A DNA stretch of 64,000 nucleotides from Phycisphaerales bacterium. GTDB lineage: Bacteria; Planctomycetota; Phycisphaerae; Phycisphaerales; UBA1924. A program made the translations under genes and the position numbers. The notes beneath the pieces are model-generated. The model did no database searches. It was not told the DNA's origin and was given only the letters and a program-made list of their open reading frames with translations. The stretch lies in assembly GCA_020850415.1 (NCBI GenBank), contig JADZER010000019.1, positions 33,912 to 97,911 of the forward strand, in the 5' to 3' direction. The first letter of the stretch is position 1; each line of letters opens with the position of its first letter. Shown here piece by piece: positions 25,834-36,002 of the stretch.

Positions 25834-27120
25834 GTGCTCCCCCCACCCGACCACATCTTCCACCACACCCCCGACACGCTCCGCGGGTGGTTCACGGCCC
25901 GCGCGCTGCCCCCGTTCCGGGCCGAGCAGGTCCTCGACTGGGTCTACCGCAAGGGCGTGATCGACCCGGCCGAGATGACCAACCTCGGCAAGCGGGAGCG
26001 GGAGATGCTCGGCGCGGAGATGACCTTCCTCTCCGGCGAGACCATCCGCCACCAGGTGGCCACCGATGGCACGCAGAAGCTGCTCATTGAATGGAGCGAC
26101 GGAGCGACGGAGCGACGAAGCGACGAAGGGGGCACGGCCCGGAGCGCGGGCGAGGGGCCGATGACCATCTCGCTCCCCACCACCGGCTCTCACCCCGAGC
26201 GCCAGACCGAGTGCGTGATGATCCCCGCCGAGGATCCCACCAAGACCCGGCGCACGGCCTGCATCAGCTCGCAGGTCGGCTGCCCCGTCGGCTGCCGCTT
26301 CTGCGCCTCCGGACTCGGCGGCTTCGACGGCAATCTGACCGCGGGGCGCATCGTCGAGCAGATCTGGCGGCTGAACCAGCTGTTGCGGATGGAGAGCGAG
26401 GGGAGCGACGGAGCGACGGGGGCAGAGAGGGACGAAGGCACGAAGGCACGAAGTGACGAAGGGGGCTCGGAGCGGCAGGGCTCGGACGGGCACTCCGTCT
26501 CTTCGTCTCTTCGTCTCTCCGTCTCTCCCCCCGCCATCACCAACATCGTCTTCATGGGCATGGGCGAGCCACTCGCGAACTTCGCCAATGTGCTGCACGC
26601 CGTGCGCACGATCGCGGCCCCGTGGGGCGTGGGCATCTCCGCCCGCAAGATCACGATCTCCACCGTCGGCCTGCCGCGGGCGATCGAGAAGCTCACCGAG
26701 CAGCTCGAGGTGCCCGTCACCCTGGCCCTCAGCCTGCACGCCCCCAACGACGAGCTCCGCCGCGAGCTGATCCCGTGGGCCGAGTACTCGACCATCCGCG
26801 AGCTGCTGACCGCCTGCCAGGGATGGTTCCACAAGGCCGGGCGGGAGATCACGCTGGAGTACATCCTGCTCGGCGGCGTGAACGACCGGCCCGAGCACGC
26901 CGCCCAGCTCGCGGGCATCGCCAAGAGCCTGCGGGCCAACATCAACCTGATCCGCTACAACGAGGTCGAGCCGCTGCCGTTCAAGAGGCCGCGCCAGGAG
27001 GATGTGCTCGAGTTCCAGCACATCCTGCGGGCGCGGGGGGTGAACGCGCATATCCGCGCCAGCCGCGGGCGGGACATCGCGGCGGCGTGCGGGCAGTTGC
27101 GGCATGAGACGGCCCGGTAG
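25834..27120 (+). CDS. rlmN: Dual-specificity RNA methyltransferase RlmN with two repeat-derived insertions
   Basis: Radical-SAM enzyme that methylates C2 of adenosine in 23S rRNA and some tRNAs. The CxxxCxxC iron-sulfur motif is Cys150/Cys154/Cys157 (CPVGCRFCASG), and the two Cys used in catalysis are Cys143 (RTACISSQ) and Cys419 (AAACGQL). MGMGEPL and LSLHAPND are intact. The GTG at 25834 is used: TACCCT ends 6 nt before it and no Shine-Dalgarno is seen. Two stretches foreign to the family, about residues 87-109 and 186-232, are encoded by tandem GGAGCGACGG/ACGAAGGC-type DNA; they sit in loops before the radical-SAM core and before MGMGEPL, so activity is likely kept. Confidence 0.95.
   Translation: MLPPPDHIFHHTPDTLRGWFTARALPPFRAEQVLDWVYRKGVIDPAEMTNLGKREREMLGAEMTFLSGETIRHQVATDGTQKLLIEWSDGATERRSDEGGTARSAGEGPMTISLPTTGSHPERQTECVMIPAEDPTKTRRTACISSQVGCPVGCRFCASGLGGFDGNLTAGRIVEQIWRLNQLLRMESEGSDGATGAERDEGTKARSDEGGSERQGSDGHSVSSSLRLSVSPPAITNIVFMGMGEPLANFANVLHAVRTIAAPWGVGISARKITISTVGLPRAIEKLTEQLEVPVTLALSLHAPNDELRRELIPWAEYSTIRELLTACQGWFHKAGREITLEYILLGGVNDRPEHAAQLAGIAKSLRANINLIRYNEVEPLPFKRPRQEDVLEFQHILRARGVNAHIRASRGRDIAAACGQLRHETAR
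26092..26160. repeat. Short tandem repeat insertion 1 in rlmN
   Basis: Runs of GGAGCGACGGAGCGACG and ACGAAGCGACGAAGG encode residues absent from other RlmN proteins. The frame is kept. Related tandem units occur in 26389-26530 and between pgi and ppa. Confidence 0.75.
26389..26530. repeat. Short tandem/inverted repeat insertion 2 in rlmN
   Basis: The left half has GGAGCGACGG and GACGAAGGCACGAAGGCACG units; the right half carries the complement-type CTCCGTCTCTTCGTCTC units, so the two halves form an imperfect inverted repeat inside the coding frame. Confidence 0.75.
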
Positions 27121-27381
27121 AGGCGGAACGCGGAGGCCGCGAAAACAGGCCCAACGCGCCAGCGCGGGCTCTCCTCGGACGGCAGGGGAGGCCGAACGCG
27201 AAGGTCGCGAGGGCCGCGAAGAAAGCCAGCAAGGCAGTTTCACCACGGAGCACACGGAGAGCACGGAGGCAAGGCAGGGGTTGTGTGTGTGGCATGCCCT
27301 CGGCTTTGCGAGGGCATGAGGTTGGTAGCACGATCACGGCGCCCGGCCATGCCCGCCCAGAGCGGCGAGTCGTCGCGTCCT
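27121..27381. other. Intergenic space rich in degenerate repeats
   Basis: No gene. It holds two similar stretches of the GGAACGCGGAGGCCGCGAA type (27122-27143 and about 27190-27224) and one arm of the long inverted repeat at 27231-27270. The rest shows nothing recognisable. Confidence 0.6.
27231..27270. repeat. Left arm of a ~39-bp inverted repeat flanking the zinc-ribbon gene
   Basis: AAGGCAGTTTCACCACGG and the following CACACGGAGAGCACGGAGG recur in inverse orientation at 28164-28202, with one base missing. The two arms enclose about 0.9 kb with one gene. Confidence 0.75.
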
Positions 27382-28065
27382 TTACTTGGGCCACCCGCCG
27401 CCACACTCCGGACACCGGTCGGAATCTAACCCGGCGATCGAGTAGCCGCAGTACGGGCAGAGGCTTTCATGGAGCCGTCGAGCGGTGCGGCGCTGGTGCG
27501 AGCGACCGGTCATCCTCCAGATCACATACGCGTGTGCAAAGGTGAGACAGAAGAGCGCAAGCCAGCCTTCGCGTACTCCTCGAAGGGCGGTCAATCCCCA
27601 CTTGAATGAGATCCGCTGGCGCGGATCGGCCCCCCCATCCCACCCCCACCATGTACCGCTCACCGAGCTGGCGATGAACTCGTCAACTTGTTCGTGCAGC
27701 CATCTGCGCTCTTGTGGGAGTCTCTGCCCATCCGAGGAATGCGCGACTCTCACTCTCAGCTCACGAACGGCGAGCGGGCAGCCGCGTGACATATCGTCGA
27801 ATGCTCCCGGGAACATACGCCACCTGATGGAGACATCGAGGGGTATGGACTCCGGGCCGGGATCAGGGCTCACACGCCAATCGACGCCGTCTTGGTGCAG
27901 ATAGAGCGAGCCCGAGATCGTCACGGTGCGTGGCGGCATCCATAGCCGGAGACCTACGCCCAGTGTGACCAAGAGGCAGATCACCAGCCAGACAACTGTC
28001 GCGATCAGCATGCCACGATGAACCCGTGGTTCGCCCTCGGCCGTTCTCACCGGTGGAGGTATCAT
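27382..28065 (-). CDS. Membrane protein with C-terminal zinc ribbon
   Basis: 227 aa, unknown function. One transmembrane helix near the N-terminus (LIATVVWLVICLLVTLGVGL), a ~110-residue probably extracytoplasmic middle (YLHQDGVDWRV, SIRWRMFPGAFDD), a second hydrophobic helix (EGWLALFCLTFAHAYVIWRM), then a cytoplasmic tail with CPYCGYSIAGLDSDRCPECG, a four-Cys zinc ribbon. Proteins ending in this ribbon are common in planctomycetes. ATG 28065 is preceded by TACACT with a 9-nt gap. The gene lies between the two arms of the 39-bp inverted repeat, which could mean it was carried or duplicated with them. Confidence 0.7.
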   Translation of the reverse strand: MIPPPVRTAEGEPRVHRGMLIATVVWLVICLLVTLGVGLRLWMPPRTVTISGSLYLHQDGVDWRVSPDPGPESIPLDVSIRWRMFPGAFDDMSRGCPLAVRELRVRVAHSSDGQRLPQERRWLHEQVDEFIASSVSGTWWGWDGGADPRQRISFKWGLTALRGVREGWLALFCLTFAHAYVIWRMTGRSHQRRTARRLHESLCPYCGYSIAGLDSDRCPECGGGWPK

Positions 28066-28163
28066 CGGTCGGGGAGTGTACCCGGCCGGTGGCTCGCATC
28101 GCGGCTTCCGATTGGAAAATGGTGCCACTGAGGTTCGGCCGCGCGTGGCCCAGTTTGGTCTCC

Positions 28164-28202
28164 CCTCCGTGCTCTCCGTGTGCTCCGTGGTGAACTGCCT
28201 TC
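28164..28202. repeat. Right arm of the ~39-bp inverted repeat
   Basis: Reverse complement of 27231-27270 with one indel (CTCCGTGCTCTCCGTGTGCT and CCGTGGTGAACTGCCTT). Lies just before the pgi stop side. Confidence 0.75.
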
Positions 28203-28240
28203 CCTGCATACCGAAAGCCGTGGAGCAGAACCTCCGTCGT

Positions 28241-29734
<1,494 letters not shown>

Positions 29735-29746
29735 GTGGGGAGGATA

Positions 29747-29809
29747 GCGATGAAGGCACGAAGGCACGAAGGCACGAAGGCACGGAGGCACGGAGGGACA
29801 GAGGGACGG
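29747..29809. repeat. ACGAAGGC/ACGGAGGC tandem repeat, pgi side of the pgi-ppa space
   Basis: At least four GAAGGCACGAAGGCACG-type units followed by GGAGGCACGGAGGGACAGAG. A complementary array at 29903-29949 faces it, so the two form a loose inverted pair in the divergent pgi/ppa space of 227 bp. Confidence 0.8.
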
Positions 29810-29902
29810 GTATACGGTGGGGCTCGCATGGGCGAATGCCCGGGTTGTCCGCCCCCCGCGAGCGGCGGACCCTACCCCCCGAGGCCCCCAGTGCGGCCTT
29901 CC

Positions 29903-29949
29903 CCCTTCGTGCCTCCGTGGCTTCGTCCCTTCGTGCCTTGCCTCGTCGC
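29903..29949. repeat. Complementary tandem repeat, ppa side
   Basis: CCTTCGTGCCTCCGTGGCTT and CGTCCCTTCGTGCCTT units, inverse of 29747-29809. It ends directly at the TATCCT hexamer in front of ppa. Confidence 0.75.
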
Positions 29950-29961
29950 TATCCTCTGGGC

Positions 29962-30528
29962 ATGATCCACCCCTGGCACGATGTCACCCCCGCCGTCGAG
30001 GGCGCCGAGCTTCCTGGCGTCTTCAAGGCCATCATCGAGATCCCCAAGGGCTCGAGCAACAAGTACGAGCTCGACAAGGGCTCGGGGATGCTCAAGCTCG
30101 ACCGGGTGCTTTCGTCGGCCGTCTACTACCCCGCCAACTACGGGTTTATCCCCCAGACTCTGGCCGAGGACGACGACCCGCTGGATGTCCTGGTCTACAG
30201 CACCGTGGAGATCCCCCCGATGACTCTCTGCCAGGCCCGGGCGGTGGGGCTGATGACCATGATCGACCAGGGGCACCCCGACCACAAGATCATCGCGGTG
30301 CTCTGCCAGGACCCGATCTACAACGAGTTCGAGCTGGCGAGCCACTTCCCCAAGCACATCTTCAAGATGCTCAAGCGGTTCTTCGAGGACTACAAGCAGC
30401 TCGAGGGCAAGGGGGTCGAGGTCGACGACATCATGCCCGCCGAGGTCGCGCACGCGGTGATCGAGAACTCCCTGGAGCGGTACGCCAAGGCCCGCAGGAC
30501 CGGCGGGGCCAGGGGGCTCGTGCTGTGA
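29962..30528 (+). CDS. ppa: Inorganic pyrophosphatase
   Basis: Hydrolyses pyrophosphate from biosynthetic reactions; cytoplasmic, Mg-dependent family I. Conserved parts: IIEIPKGSSNKYE, LSSAVYYPANYGFIPQTL, and EDDDPLDVLVYS with the metal-binding Asp cluster, then KIIAV and FFEDYKQLEGK. 188 aa, normal length. The ATG follows TATCCT by 6 nt without Shine-Dalgarno, so the mRNA is probably leaderless. The stop codon overlaps the GTG start of hpt (GTGA at 30525-30528). Confidence 0.96.
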   Translation: MIHPWHDVTPAVEGAELPGVFKAIIEIPKGSSNKYELDKGSGMLKLDRVLSSAVYYPANYGFIPQTLAEDDDPLDVLVYSTVEIPPMTLCQARAVGLMTMIDQGHPDHKIIAVLCQDPIYNEFELASHFPKHIFKMLKRFFEDYKQLEGKGVEVDDIMPAEVAHAVIENSLERYAKARRTGGARGLVL

Positions 30529-31133
30529 GCGGGGCGCCCGGGGCATCCGGGGCCTTCCCGGAGATCGAGCGGACGCTCATCGGGCGCGAGCGGATCGCCG
30601 CCCGGGTGCGAGAGCTCGCCGCACGGCTGTGCGCCGACCTCCAGGCCGAGCTGGCCAAGGACAGCGGCCACGCGGCCGACCCGGGCCGGATCGTCATCGT
30701 CCCGATCATGTCCGGGGCCATGATCTTCGCCTCCGACCTGCTCCGCGAGATGCCGCTGAAGCTGAGCCTTGGGCTGGTCGCCGTGAGCAGCTATCCGGGC
30801 AAGAGCCTGGCGAGCAAGGGGGCGGTTATCGCCAGCGAGCTGCCCGCGAACCTCGCCGGCAAGCATGTGGTGATCGTGGACGACATCCTCGATTCGGGGC
30901 AGACGATCGAGCTTGTGCGCAGGATCGTGGGCGACCAGAAGCCCGCCAGCGTGCGCGCGTGCGTGATGCTCCGCAAGGCCGTCCCCCGGGTCGCCACCAT
31001 CCCCGACGACCGGCTCGCCGAGTATGTGGGGTTCGATATCCCCGACGAGTTCGTCGTCGGCTACGGCCTGGACTACAACGGTTACTACCGCAACCACCCC
31101 GAGATCGCGACGCTCCGGAGGGACGCCCTTTGA
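30525..31133 (+). CDS. hpt: Hypoxanthine phosphoribosyltransferase
   Basis: Purine salvage enzyme transferring phosphoribose from PRPP, releasing pyrophosphate that the co-transcribed Ppa would remove. The PRPP loop is VVIVDDILDSGQTI, the PPi loop region SSYPGKSLASKG, and the C-terminal EYVGFDIPDEFVVGYGLDYNGYYRNHPEI is a very strong family signature. 202 aa from a GTG that overlaps the ppa stop. Its own stop overlaps a TTG start of the next gene (TTGA at 31130-31133), so three genes are in one coupled unit. Confidence 0.94.
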   Translation: MSGAPGASGAFPEIERTLIGRERIAARVRELAARLCADLQAELAKDSGHAADPGRIVIVPIMSGAMIFASDLLREMPLKLSLGLVAVSSYPGKSLASKGAVIASELPANLAGKHVVIVDDILDSGQTIELVRRIVGDQKPASVRACVMLRKAVPRVATIPDDRLAEYVGFDIPDEFVVGYGLDYNGYYRNHPEIATLRRDAL

Positions 31134-32389
31134 CCAACCCGCCCGCCAACCCGGCGGGGCAGCGGGTGCCGCGGGAGCTGCTGCCCTGGGTGCGGGGGGC
31201 CGACGCCGGCGGGGTTCGGCTCAAGCTCCGGCCCAGCGCCTGGGCGGTGGTCCTCGAGAGCGTGACAAGCCTCGTGGTGCTCGCCCTCGTGGCCGGGCTG
31301 GTGGCGATCGCGCTGGCGGCGTGGGGGCGGTGGGGGGCCTACGCCGGGGCGGTGCTTATGTACCTGGCCCTCGCCGCCGGGGCGAGGCTGGCCTGGCAGG
31401 GCGTCGTTGTCGCCTGCCGCCGGTACATGGTGACCGACCGGTATGTGCTCCGGGTGGCGGGCGTCTTCAGCCGGTCGGCGGCGAGCCTGCCGATCGGGCG
31501 GGTCCAGCATGTGGTGCTCCACCGGACGCTCTTGGAGCGGCTCACGGGGACGGGTACGCTTGGCTTCGCCACCGCCGGGACCGGCGGCATTGAGGTCGCG
31601 TGGGTGACCATCGCCCGGCCCCTCGCGCGGGTGCGCGAGGTCAGGGCGCTGCTCGAGGGGGTGCGGATGAGCCCGGGAGATGGGGTGAGCGAGGGGGCGG
31701 CAGCGGGGGGCCCCGGCCCGGGCGGGGCGGGCTCGAGCCGGGGGCGGGGCGTGCCGGTGGTGATCGGGGTGGCCGGGGGGATCGGGTCGGGCAAGAGCGA
31801 GGTCGCCCGGGCGTTCGCGGACGCCGGGTGCGTGGTTTCTGACAGCGACCGATCCGCCCGGGAGGCGCTCGACCGGCCGGATGTTCGGGCAACCCTGATC
31901 GGCTGGTGGGGCCAGGGTATTCTTGGGGCAAACGGGCGGATCGACCGCAAGCGGGTGTCGGCGGTTGTGTTCGGCGACCCGGCCCAGCGGGCGCGGCTGG
32001 AGGGGCTGGTGCACCCCATCGTGCGCCAGAGCCGGGCGGAGCTGATCGCCCAGGCGACGGGCGCCGGGGCCCCTGGGGTGGTGATCGACGCCCCGTTGCT
32101 CTTTGAGGTGGGGCTGGACGCCGAGTGCGACGCGGTGGTGTTCGTGGACGCCCCGCGGGGCCTACGGTTGGCCCGGGTTCGGGAAACGAGAGGGTGGGAC
32201 GAGTCGGAGCTGGCGAGGCGAGAAAAAGTCCAACTCCCGCTTGATGCCAAGCGAGATCGGTCAGATTATGAGATAGTGAACGACGCCGATCCTGAGCGCC
32301 TGCGGGCGGAGGCTCGGCGCATCCTCGATCAGATCCTGGCAAAGGCACGAGGGAACGGTCCGGCGAGCGCTGGACCGGACGCCGGTTGA
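31130..32389 (+). CDS. coaE: Fusion of a bacterial PH-domain membrane protein with dephospho-CoA kinase
   Basis: One uninterrupted frame of 419 codons. The first ~180 residues form a membrane protein: two transmembrane helices (SVTSLVVLALVAGLVAIAL, AGAVLMYLALAAGARLAW) then a bacterial PH (bPH_2) domain with YMVTDRYVLRVAGVFSRSAASLPIGRVQHV. A Gly/Ala/Ser linker leads to dephospho-CoA kinase, last step of CoA synthesis, with P-loop GGIGSGKS at about 216-223, a DSDRSAREAL block, IDAPLLFEVGLD and FVDAPRGLRLARVRETRGWDESE. The TTG start overlaps the hpt stop. An in-frame ATG at 31667 could give a separate CoaE of 240 aa. CoaE is normally free and about 200 aa, so a membrane-tethered form would be unusual. 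Confidence 0.85.
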   Translation: MTNPPANPAGQRVPRELLPWVRGADAGGVRLKLRPSAWAVVLESVTSLVVLALVAGLVAIALAAWGRWGAYAGAVLMYLALAAGARLAWQGVVVACRRYMVTDRYVLRVAGVFSRSAASLPIGRVQHVVLHRTLLERLTGTGTLGFATAGTGGIEVAWVTIARPLARVREVRALLEGVRMSPGDGVSEGAAAGGPGPGGAGSSRGRGVPVVIGVAGGIGSGKSEVARAFADAGCVVSDSDRSAREALDRPDVRATLIGWWGQGILGANGRIDRKRVSAVVFGDPAQRARLEGLVHPIVRQSRAELIAQATGAGAPGVVIDAPLLFEVGLDAECDAVVFVDAPRGLRLARVRETRGWDESELARREKVQLPLDAKRDRSDYEIVNDADPERLRAEARRILDQILAKARGNGPASAGPDAG

Positions 32390-32642
32390 CGGGCATCGTG
32401 TGATCGCCGACGGCATCGCCTCACGCCACGCCGGGTTTGCAGAAGGTTTCCCCCAGAATCCAGAAGAAGACTGGCAGGTGTGCGCCGCGTGCGCGGTGCG
32501 ACCTTGAGCGAAGAGAGCGAGCGTGGCTCGCGCATGCAGCCGGTGTGCTGCGGGGCGCGACCCAACCCGCCGGGGGCCGAGTGGTCTCGGTCGTCGGGCG
32601 TGCTCGCGGGCCTCGTGGGATCAGGCAGAAAGCGGACAGGAC

Positions 32643-34484
32643 ATGGCCAAGACGAGCAATGTGGTTGAGGACGCCCCCAAGCCCAAGCGCCGCAAGGCGA
32701 CGGCCAAGCCCGCGGGCGAGGCCACGGAGGTCAAGGCGGAGGCGCCCAAGCCCGCGGACAGACCCGCGGAGCCGCGCCCGGCGGAGGCTCGGCCCGAGCC
32801 GAGGGCCGAGGGCCCCAGGCCCGAGCCCCGGGCCGAGAGCTCCCAGAGCACCGGCAGCGCCCCGTCCAATCAGGACGGCGGCCCGCGGAACGGCGGGTCG
32901 AACTCCGGGCAGGGGGGCGGCCAGAACGGGGGCCAGGGTGGTGGCCAGAACGGCGGCCAGAGCGGGGGCCAGAACGGGGGCCAGCACTCGCAGGGGGGCA
33001 TGGCCGGCGAGGGATCCGGCAAACGCCGCAAGCGCAAGAAGCGCAAGGGCGGGAGCGGCGGTGGTCCCGGTGGGGGCGGGGGCGGCGGCGGGGGGAGCCA
33101 GATGGGCGGCGGGCATCGGTCCCACTACCCCGACCACATCCTGCCCAGCGACGAGGAGCTCGAGCGGGAGGCCGCGGAGCTTGAACGCATCGCCGCCAAC
33201 GCCGACCCGGCGGTGCTCAAGGAGCAGATCCCCATCGGCGAGATGCAGCGGATGGACATGCCCGGGCTGTTCGAGATCGCCGAGCACGAGGGGATCGACG
33301 ACCCCCACGCGATCCCCAAGCAGGAGCTGATCTTCAAGATCCTCAAGGCCCGGGCCACCCGGCTGGGCCTCATGTTCGGCGAGGGCTCCCTGGAGATCAT
33401 GCCCGACGGCTTCGGGTTCCTGCGGTCGGCGGAGCAGAGCTATCTGCCCGGGCCCGACGACATCTATGTGTCGCCCAGCCAGGTCCGGCGTTTCGGCCTG
33501 CGCCGGGGCATGATCGTCCGCGGCGCCATCCGCCCGCCCAAGGAGAGCGAGAAGTACTTCGCCCTGCTGCGGGTCGACGAGGTCAACGAGCGCAACCCCG
33601 GCAAGATCCACGAGCTGGTGAACTTCGAGGACCTGACGCCGCTGCACCCCGAGGAGCGGTTCATCCTCGAGACCAGCCCCGACGAGATCGAGATGCGGAT
33701 CGTGGACCTGGTGGCGCCGATCGGCAAGGGCCAGCGCGCCCTGATCGTCGCCCCGCCCCGCACGGGCAAGACGGTGCTGCTCCAGAAGATGACCCGGGCG
33801 ATCACCAAGAACTACCCGGGCGTCAAGATCATCGTGCTGCTGGTGGACGAGCGGCCCGAGGAGGTCACCGACTTCAAGCGCAACACCGAGAAGTCCGTGG
33901 AGGTCGTCGCCTCCACCTTCGACGAGCAGTCGAGCCGGCATGTGGCGGTGGCGGACATGGTCATCGAGAAGGCCAAGCGCCATGTCGAGTTCGGCGAGGA
34001 TGTCGTCATCCTGCTCGACTCGATCACGCGACTGGCCCGCGCCTACAACGCCGAGATGCCGCACTCGGGCAAGATCATGACCGGCGGCCTGGACTCCAAC
34101 GCCCTGCAGCGTCCCAAGAAGTTCTTCGGCGCCGCCCGGGCCATCGAGGGCGGCGGGTCGCTGACCATCATCGGGACCGCGCTGGTCGATACCGGGTCGA
34201 AGATGGACGAGGTGATCTTCGAGGAGTTCAAGGGCACGGGCAACAGCGAGCTGCACCTGGACCGGCGGTTGGTCGAGAAGCGGATCTGGCCGGCGATCGA
34301 TGTGGCCGCCAGCGGCACCCGGCGCGAGGAGCTGCTCATGGACCCCAAGGAGCTGGAGCTGGTCTACCGCCTCCGGAAGGTGCTGAGCGACATGAATGTC
34401 GTCGAGGCGATGGAGCTGATGAAGAGCCGGCTGAAGAAGGTCAAGACCAACGCCGAGTTCCTGATGACGATGGCGCTGGGCTGA
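32643..34484 (+). CDS. rho: Transcription termination factor Rho with long low-complexity N-terminus
   Basis: Hexameric RNA helicase ending transcription. Residues 1-158 are a Lys/Pro/Glu-rich then Gly/Gln/Asn-rich low-complexity segment with repeating GGQNGGQ units and a basic [12 protein letters not shown] patch. The Rho core follows: an N-terminal helical RHO_N-like part ([15 protein letters not shown]), an RNA-binding cold-shock-like domain ([15 protein letters not shown]), and the ATPase with Walker A PPRTGKT at about 371-377, [11 protein letters not shown] and [13 protein letters not shown] (Walker B and Q-loop region). 613 aa against about 420 in E. coli. The ATG has only a weak GGACA upstream. 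A 253-bp leader (32390-32642) precedes it, without a gene, which would fit rho autoregulation. Confidence 0.96.
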   Translation: MAKTSNVVEDAPKPKRRKATAKPAGEATEVKAEAPKPADRPAEPRPAEARPEPRAEGPRPEPRAESSQSTGSAPSNQDGGPRNGGSNSGQGGGQNGGQGGGQNGGQSGGQNGGQHSQGGMAGEGSGKRRKRKKRKGGSGGGPGGGGGGGGGSQMGGGHRSHYPDHILPSDEELEREAAELERIAANADPAVLKEQIPIGEMQRMDMPGLFEIAEHEGIDDPHAIPKQELIFKILKARATRLGLMFGEGSLEIMPDGFGFLRSAEQSYLPGPDDIYVSPSQVRRFGLRRGMIVRGAIRPPKESEKYFALLRVDEVNERNPGKIHELVNFEDLTPLHPEERFILETSPDEIEMRIVDLVAPIGKGQRALIVAPPRTGKTVLLQKMTRAITKNYPGVKIIVLLVDERPEEVTDFKRNTEKSVEVVASTFDEQSSRHVAVADMVIEKAKRHVEFGEDVVILLDSITRLARAYNAEMPHSGKIMTGGLDSNALQRPKKFFGAARAIEGGGSLTIIGTALVDTGSKMDEVIFEEFKGTGNSELHLDRRLVEKRIWPAIDVAASGTRREELLMDPKELELVYRLRKVLSDMNVVEAMELMKSRLKKVKTNAEFLMTMALG

Positions 34485-34561
34485 TCCCTTACGGAACGAG
34501 GCGAATCGGCCCTTTTTGGCACGGATCTGTGGGATCTGGTGTTTTTCGCGCGTATCCCGGA

Positions 34562-34593
34562 TTCCAGGCTTGCCCCCCCCCCCCCCGTATGCT
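34562..34593 (+). promoter_or_regulatory. Promoter region with 14-bp poly-C tract in the spacer
   Basis: A run of 14 C (34573-34586) lies directly upstream of TATGCT (34588-34593), which ends 7 nt before the ATG at 34601. A -35 element would fall near 34562-34570 with the C-tract as spacer. Length changes of the tract would shift promoter spacing. Confidence 0.5.
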
Positions 34594-34600
34594 CCGGCAT

Positions 34601-35476
34601 ATGAGAGCAGCCCTACCCGTTGCATGTGTGTGGTGTTTCGTCATGGGCCTGGGCGGGTGGACCGTCGCCGCGGCACAACAGGCGGTGGACGATCGAGAGG
34701 CGCCGACGGGGCGGGAGGTTGGGCAGGAGACGCTGGAACGGTGGCAGATCCAGAAGTCCGAGGATCCGCCCACTCCCGAGGAACTCGCCGACAAATTGGA
34801 GCAGTACTTCGAGGGGGCCACGGCGTTTCGGGTTCGGGAATCCGCCGAGCAGGACGGTGTGCTTCGGTTCCGCGCGGTTTCGCTCATGACCGCGGACGCG
34901 CTCCGAACCGAGATGTACAATCCGGATGGGTCGTTGTACGCCGCCGTTGGTTGGTTCGAGGGTGTGGCGTATGAGTACCGCCCGGCGATGGCCATGCCGG
35001 ACGGAACTGTGTTCACTCAGGTGTTGACGCAGTCGCGGGGATTGGATTGGGCGGAGATTCCCTCGCCCATGCTATTCCCCTTCAGCGACGGGTGCCAGGT
35101 GGGCGACCTCTTTCAATCCTGGCTCGCCCGAACCGAACAGGAGGTCCGGGTCGAAACGCAGGTCCGCTGGCTCCGAGAGTCTCAGGTGCTCGGCGAGGCG
35201 CTGGTGGAGGGCCAGGAGTGTTGGGTTGTGGACCGCAGTTTCTTGATCCCGGCCGACGACGGGACCGAGTCGGCGCTCGGGAATCTCTACTTTGTCGACA
35301 AGGGCTCGGGCCACTTGGTCCTCTGGGTTGCGACCCAGAGCACTTCAACGCATCGGAATGAACGGGTGCATCGCTATCAAGAAGTCTCCGTGCTCGAGGC
35401 GATTCCGGATGTCGACTGGCGACTTCGCGACCTCGCGGCGGGGGCTTGGGAGCGTGCACAGGAATCCAGCGAGTGA
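34601..35476 (+). CDS. Secreted protein of unknown function behind a poly-C promoter
   Basis: 291 aa with a signal peptide (LPVACVWCFVMGLGGWTVAAAQ, about residues 4-25). The mature part has alternating strands (FRVRESAEQDGVLRFRAVSL, AVGWFEGVAYEYRP, QECWVVDRSFLIP, LYFVDKGSGHLVLWVAT), which resembles LolA/LppX-like or DUF2092-like beta-sheet proteins that bind lipid or report on outer membrane lipoproteins; this is only a fold impression. No catalytic motif. TATGCT 7 nt upstream and no Shine-Dalgarno point to a leaderless message. The 14-C tract before it may make its expression variable. Confidence 0.6.
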   Translation: MRAALPVACVWCFVMGLGGWTVAAAQQAVDDREAPTGREVGQETLERWQIQKSEDPPTPEELADKLEQYFEGATAFRVRESAEQDGVLRFRAVSLMTADALRTEMYNPDGSLYAAVGWFEGVAYEYRPAMAMPDGTVFTQVLTQSRGLDWAEIPSPMLFPFSDGCQVGDLFQSWLARTEQEVRVETQVRWLRESQVLGEALVEGQECWVVDRSFLIPADDGTESALGNLYFVDKGSGHLVLWVATQSTSTHRNERVHRYQEVSVLEAIPDVDWRLRDLAAGAWERAQESSE

Positions 35477-35579
35477 ACCGCTTGAGCACGGCAATGATCG
35501 GGAAGACCATCGAGGTGTCGGCCTTCCTTGCCCCGGGCCGGGTGTGGATCGGTTATCGACGACGGCGGAGGACGGTCAC

Positions 35580-36002
35580 ATGATGCACCCGGGCCGATCC
35601 TTGCGGAACCTGCGTCGCCTTTGTCTGGCATCGAGCGTCTGCGCATGCCTCTGCGCGTGCCAGACGCGGCCGACGATGCGGGAGACCCTGGACGCTCTGG
35701 ACCGCCAGTACGATCAGGTGCTCGTCGATTGGGAGGACGCGCAGGATCGGTGCGGGGGCGATCCGGTGGAGCTCGCGTCGACGAACGCGGCCTACCTCGG
35801 GCTGCTCCATGCCAATCTCCGGAGTCGCTTGGATGTGATCGAGGACTCGTGGCAGGATTCACGGGAAGCGCGTCGGCGGCGGTTGGGGCTGGATCCCCTC
35901 CTGGACCAGCCAGCGGACGCAGACCTTGAACTCGACGCGTTGGATGGGGAGTCCGGCGCACCCGGGATCGAAGACGGGCGGGCCGACAAGCCTCGCTCCT
36001 GA
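35580..36002 (+). CDS. Putative lipoprotein
   Basis: 140 aa, unknown function. The N-terminus has a basic stretch, a hydrophobic run and a lipobox-like end CLCACQ, so it is probably a lipoprotein (Cys modified at about residue 27). The rest is helical and charged (TMRETLDALDRQYDQVLVDWED, REARRRRLGLDPLL), with an acidic Asp/Glu-rich C-terminus. ATG at 35580 is the first of two consecutive Met codons; no clear Shine-Dalgarno. It follows the secreted protein gene by 103 bp on the same strand. Confidence 0.55.
   Translation: MMHPGRSLRNLRRLCLASSVCACLCACQTRPTMRETLDALDRQYDQVLVDWEDAQDRCGGDPVELASTNAAYLGLLHANLRSRLDVIEDSWQDSREARRRRLGLDPLLDQPADADLELDALDGESGAPGIEDGRADKPRS

Noticed and set aside
26092..26530. 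RlmN as a pseudogene because of the odd insertions
   Set aside because: Both insertions keep the frame and every catalytic Cys and the conserved motifs are intact.
29747..29809. CRISPR-like array of short repeats
   Set aside because: Units are 7-10 bp, directly tandem, without unique spacers, and no cas gene is nearby.
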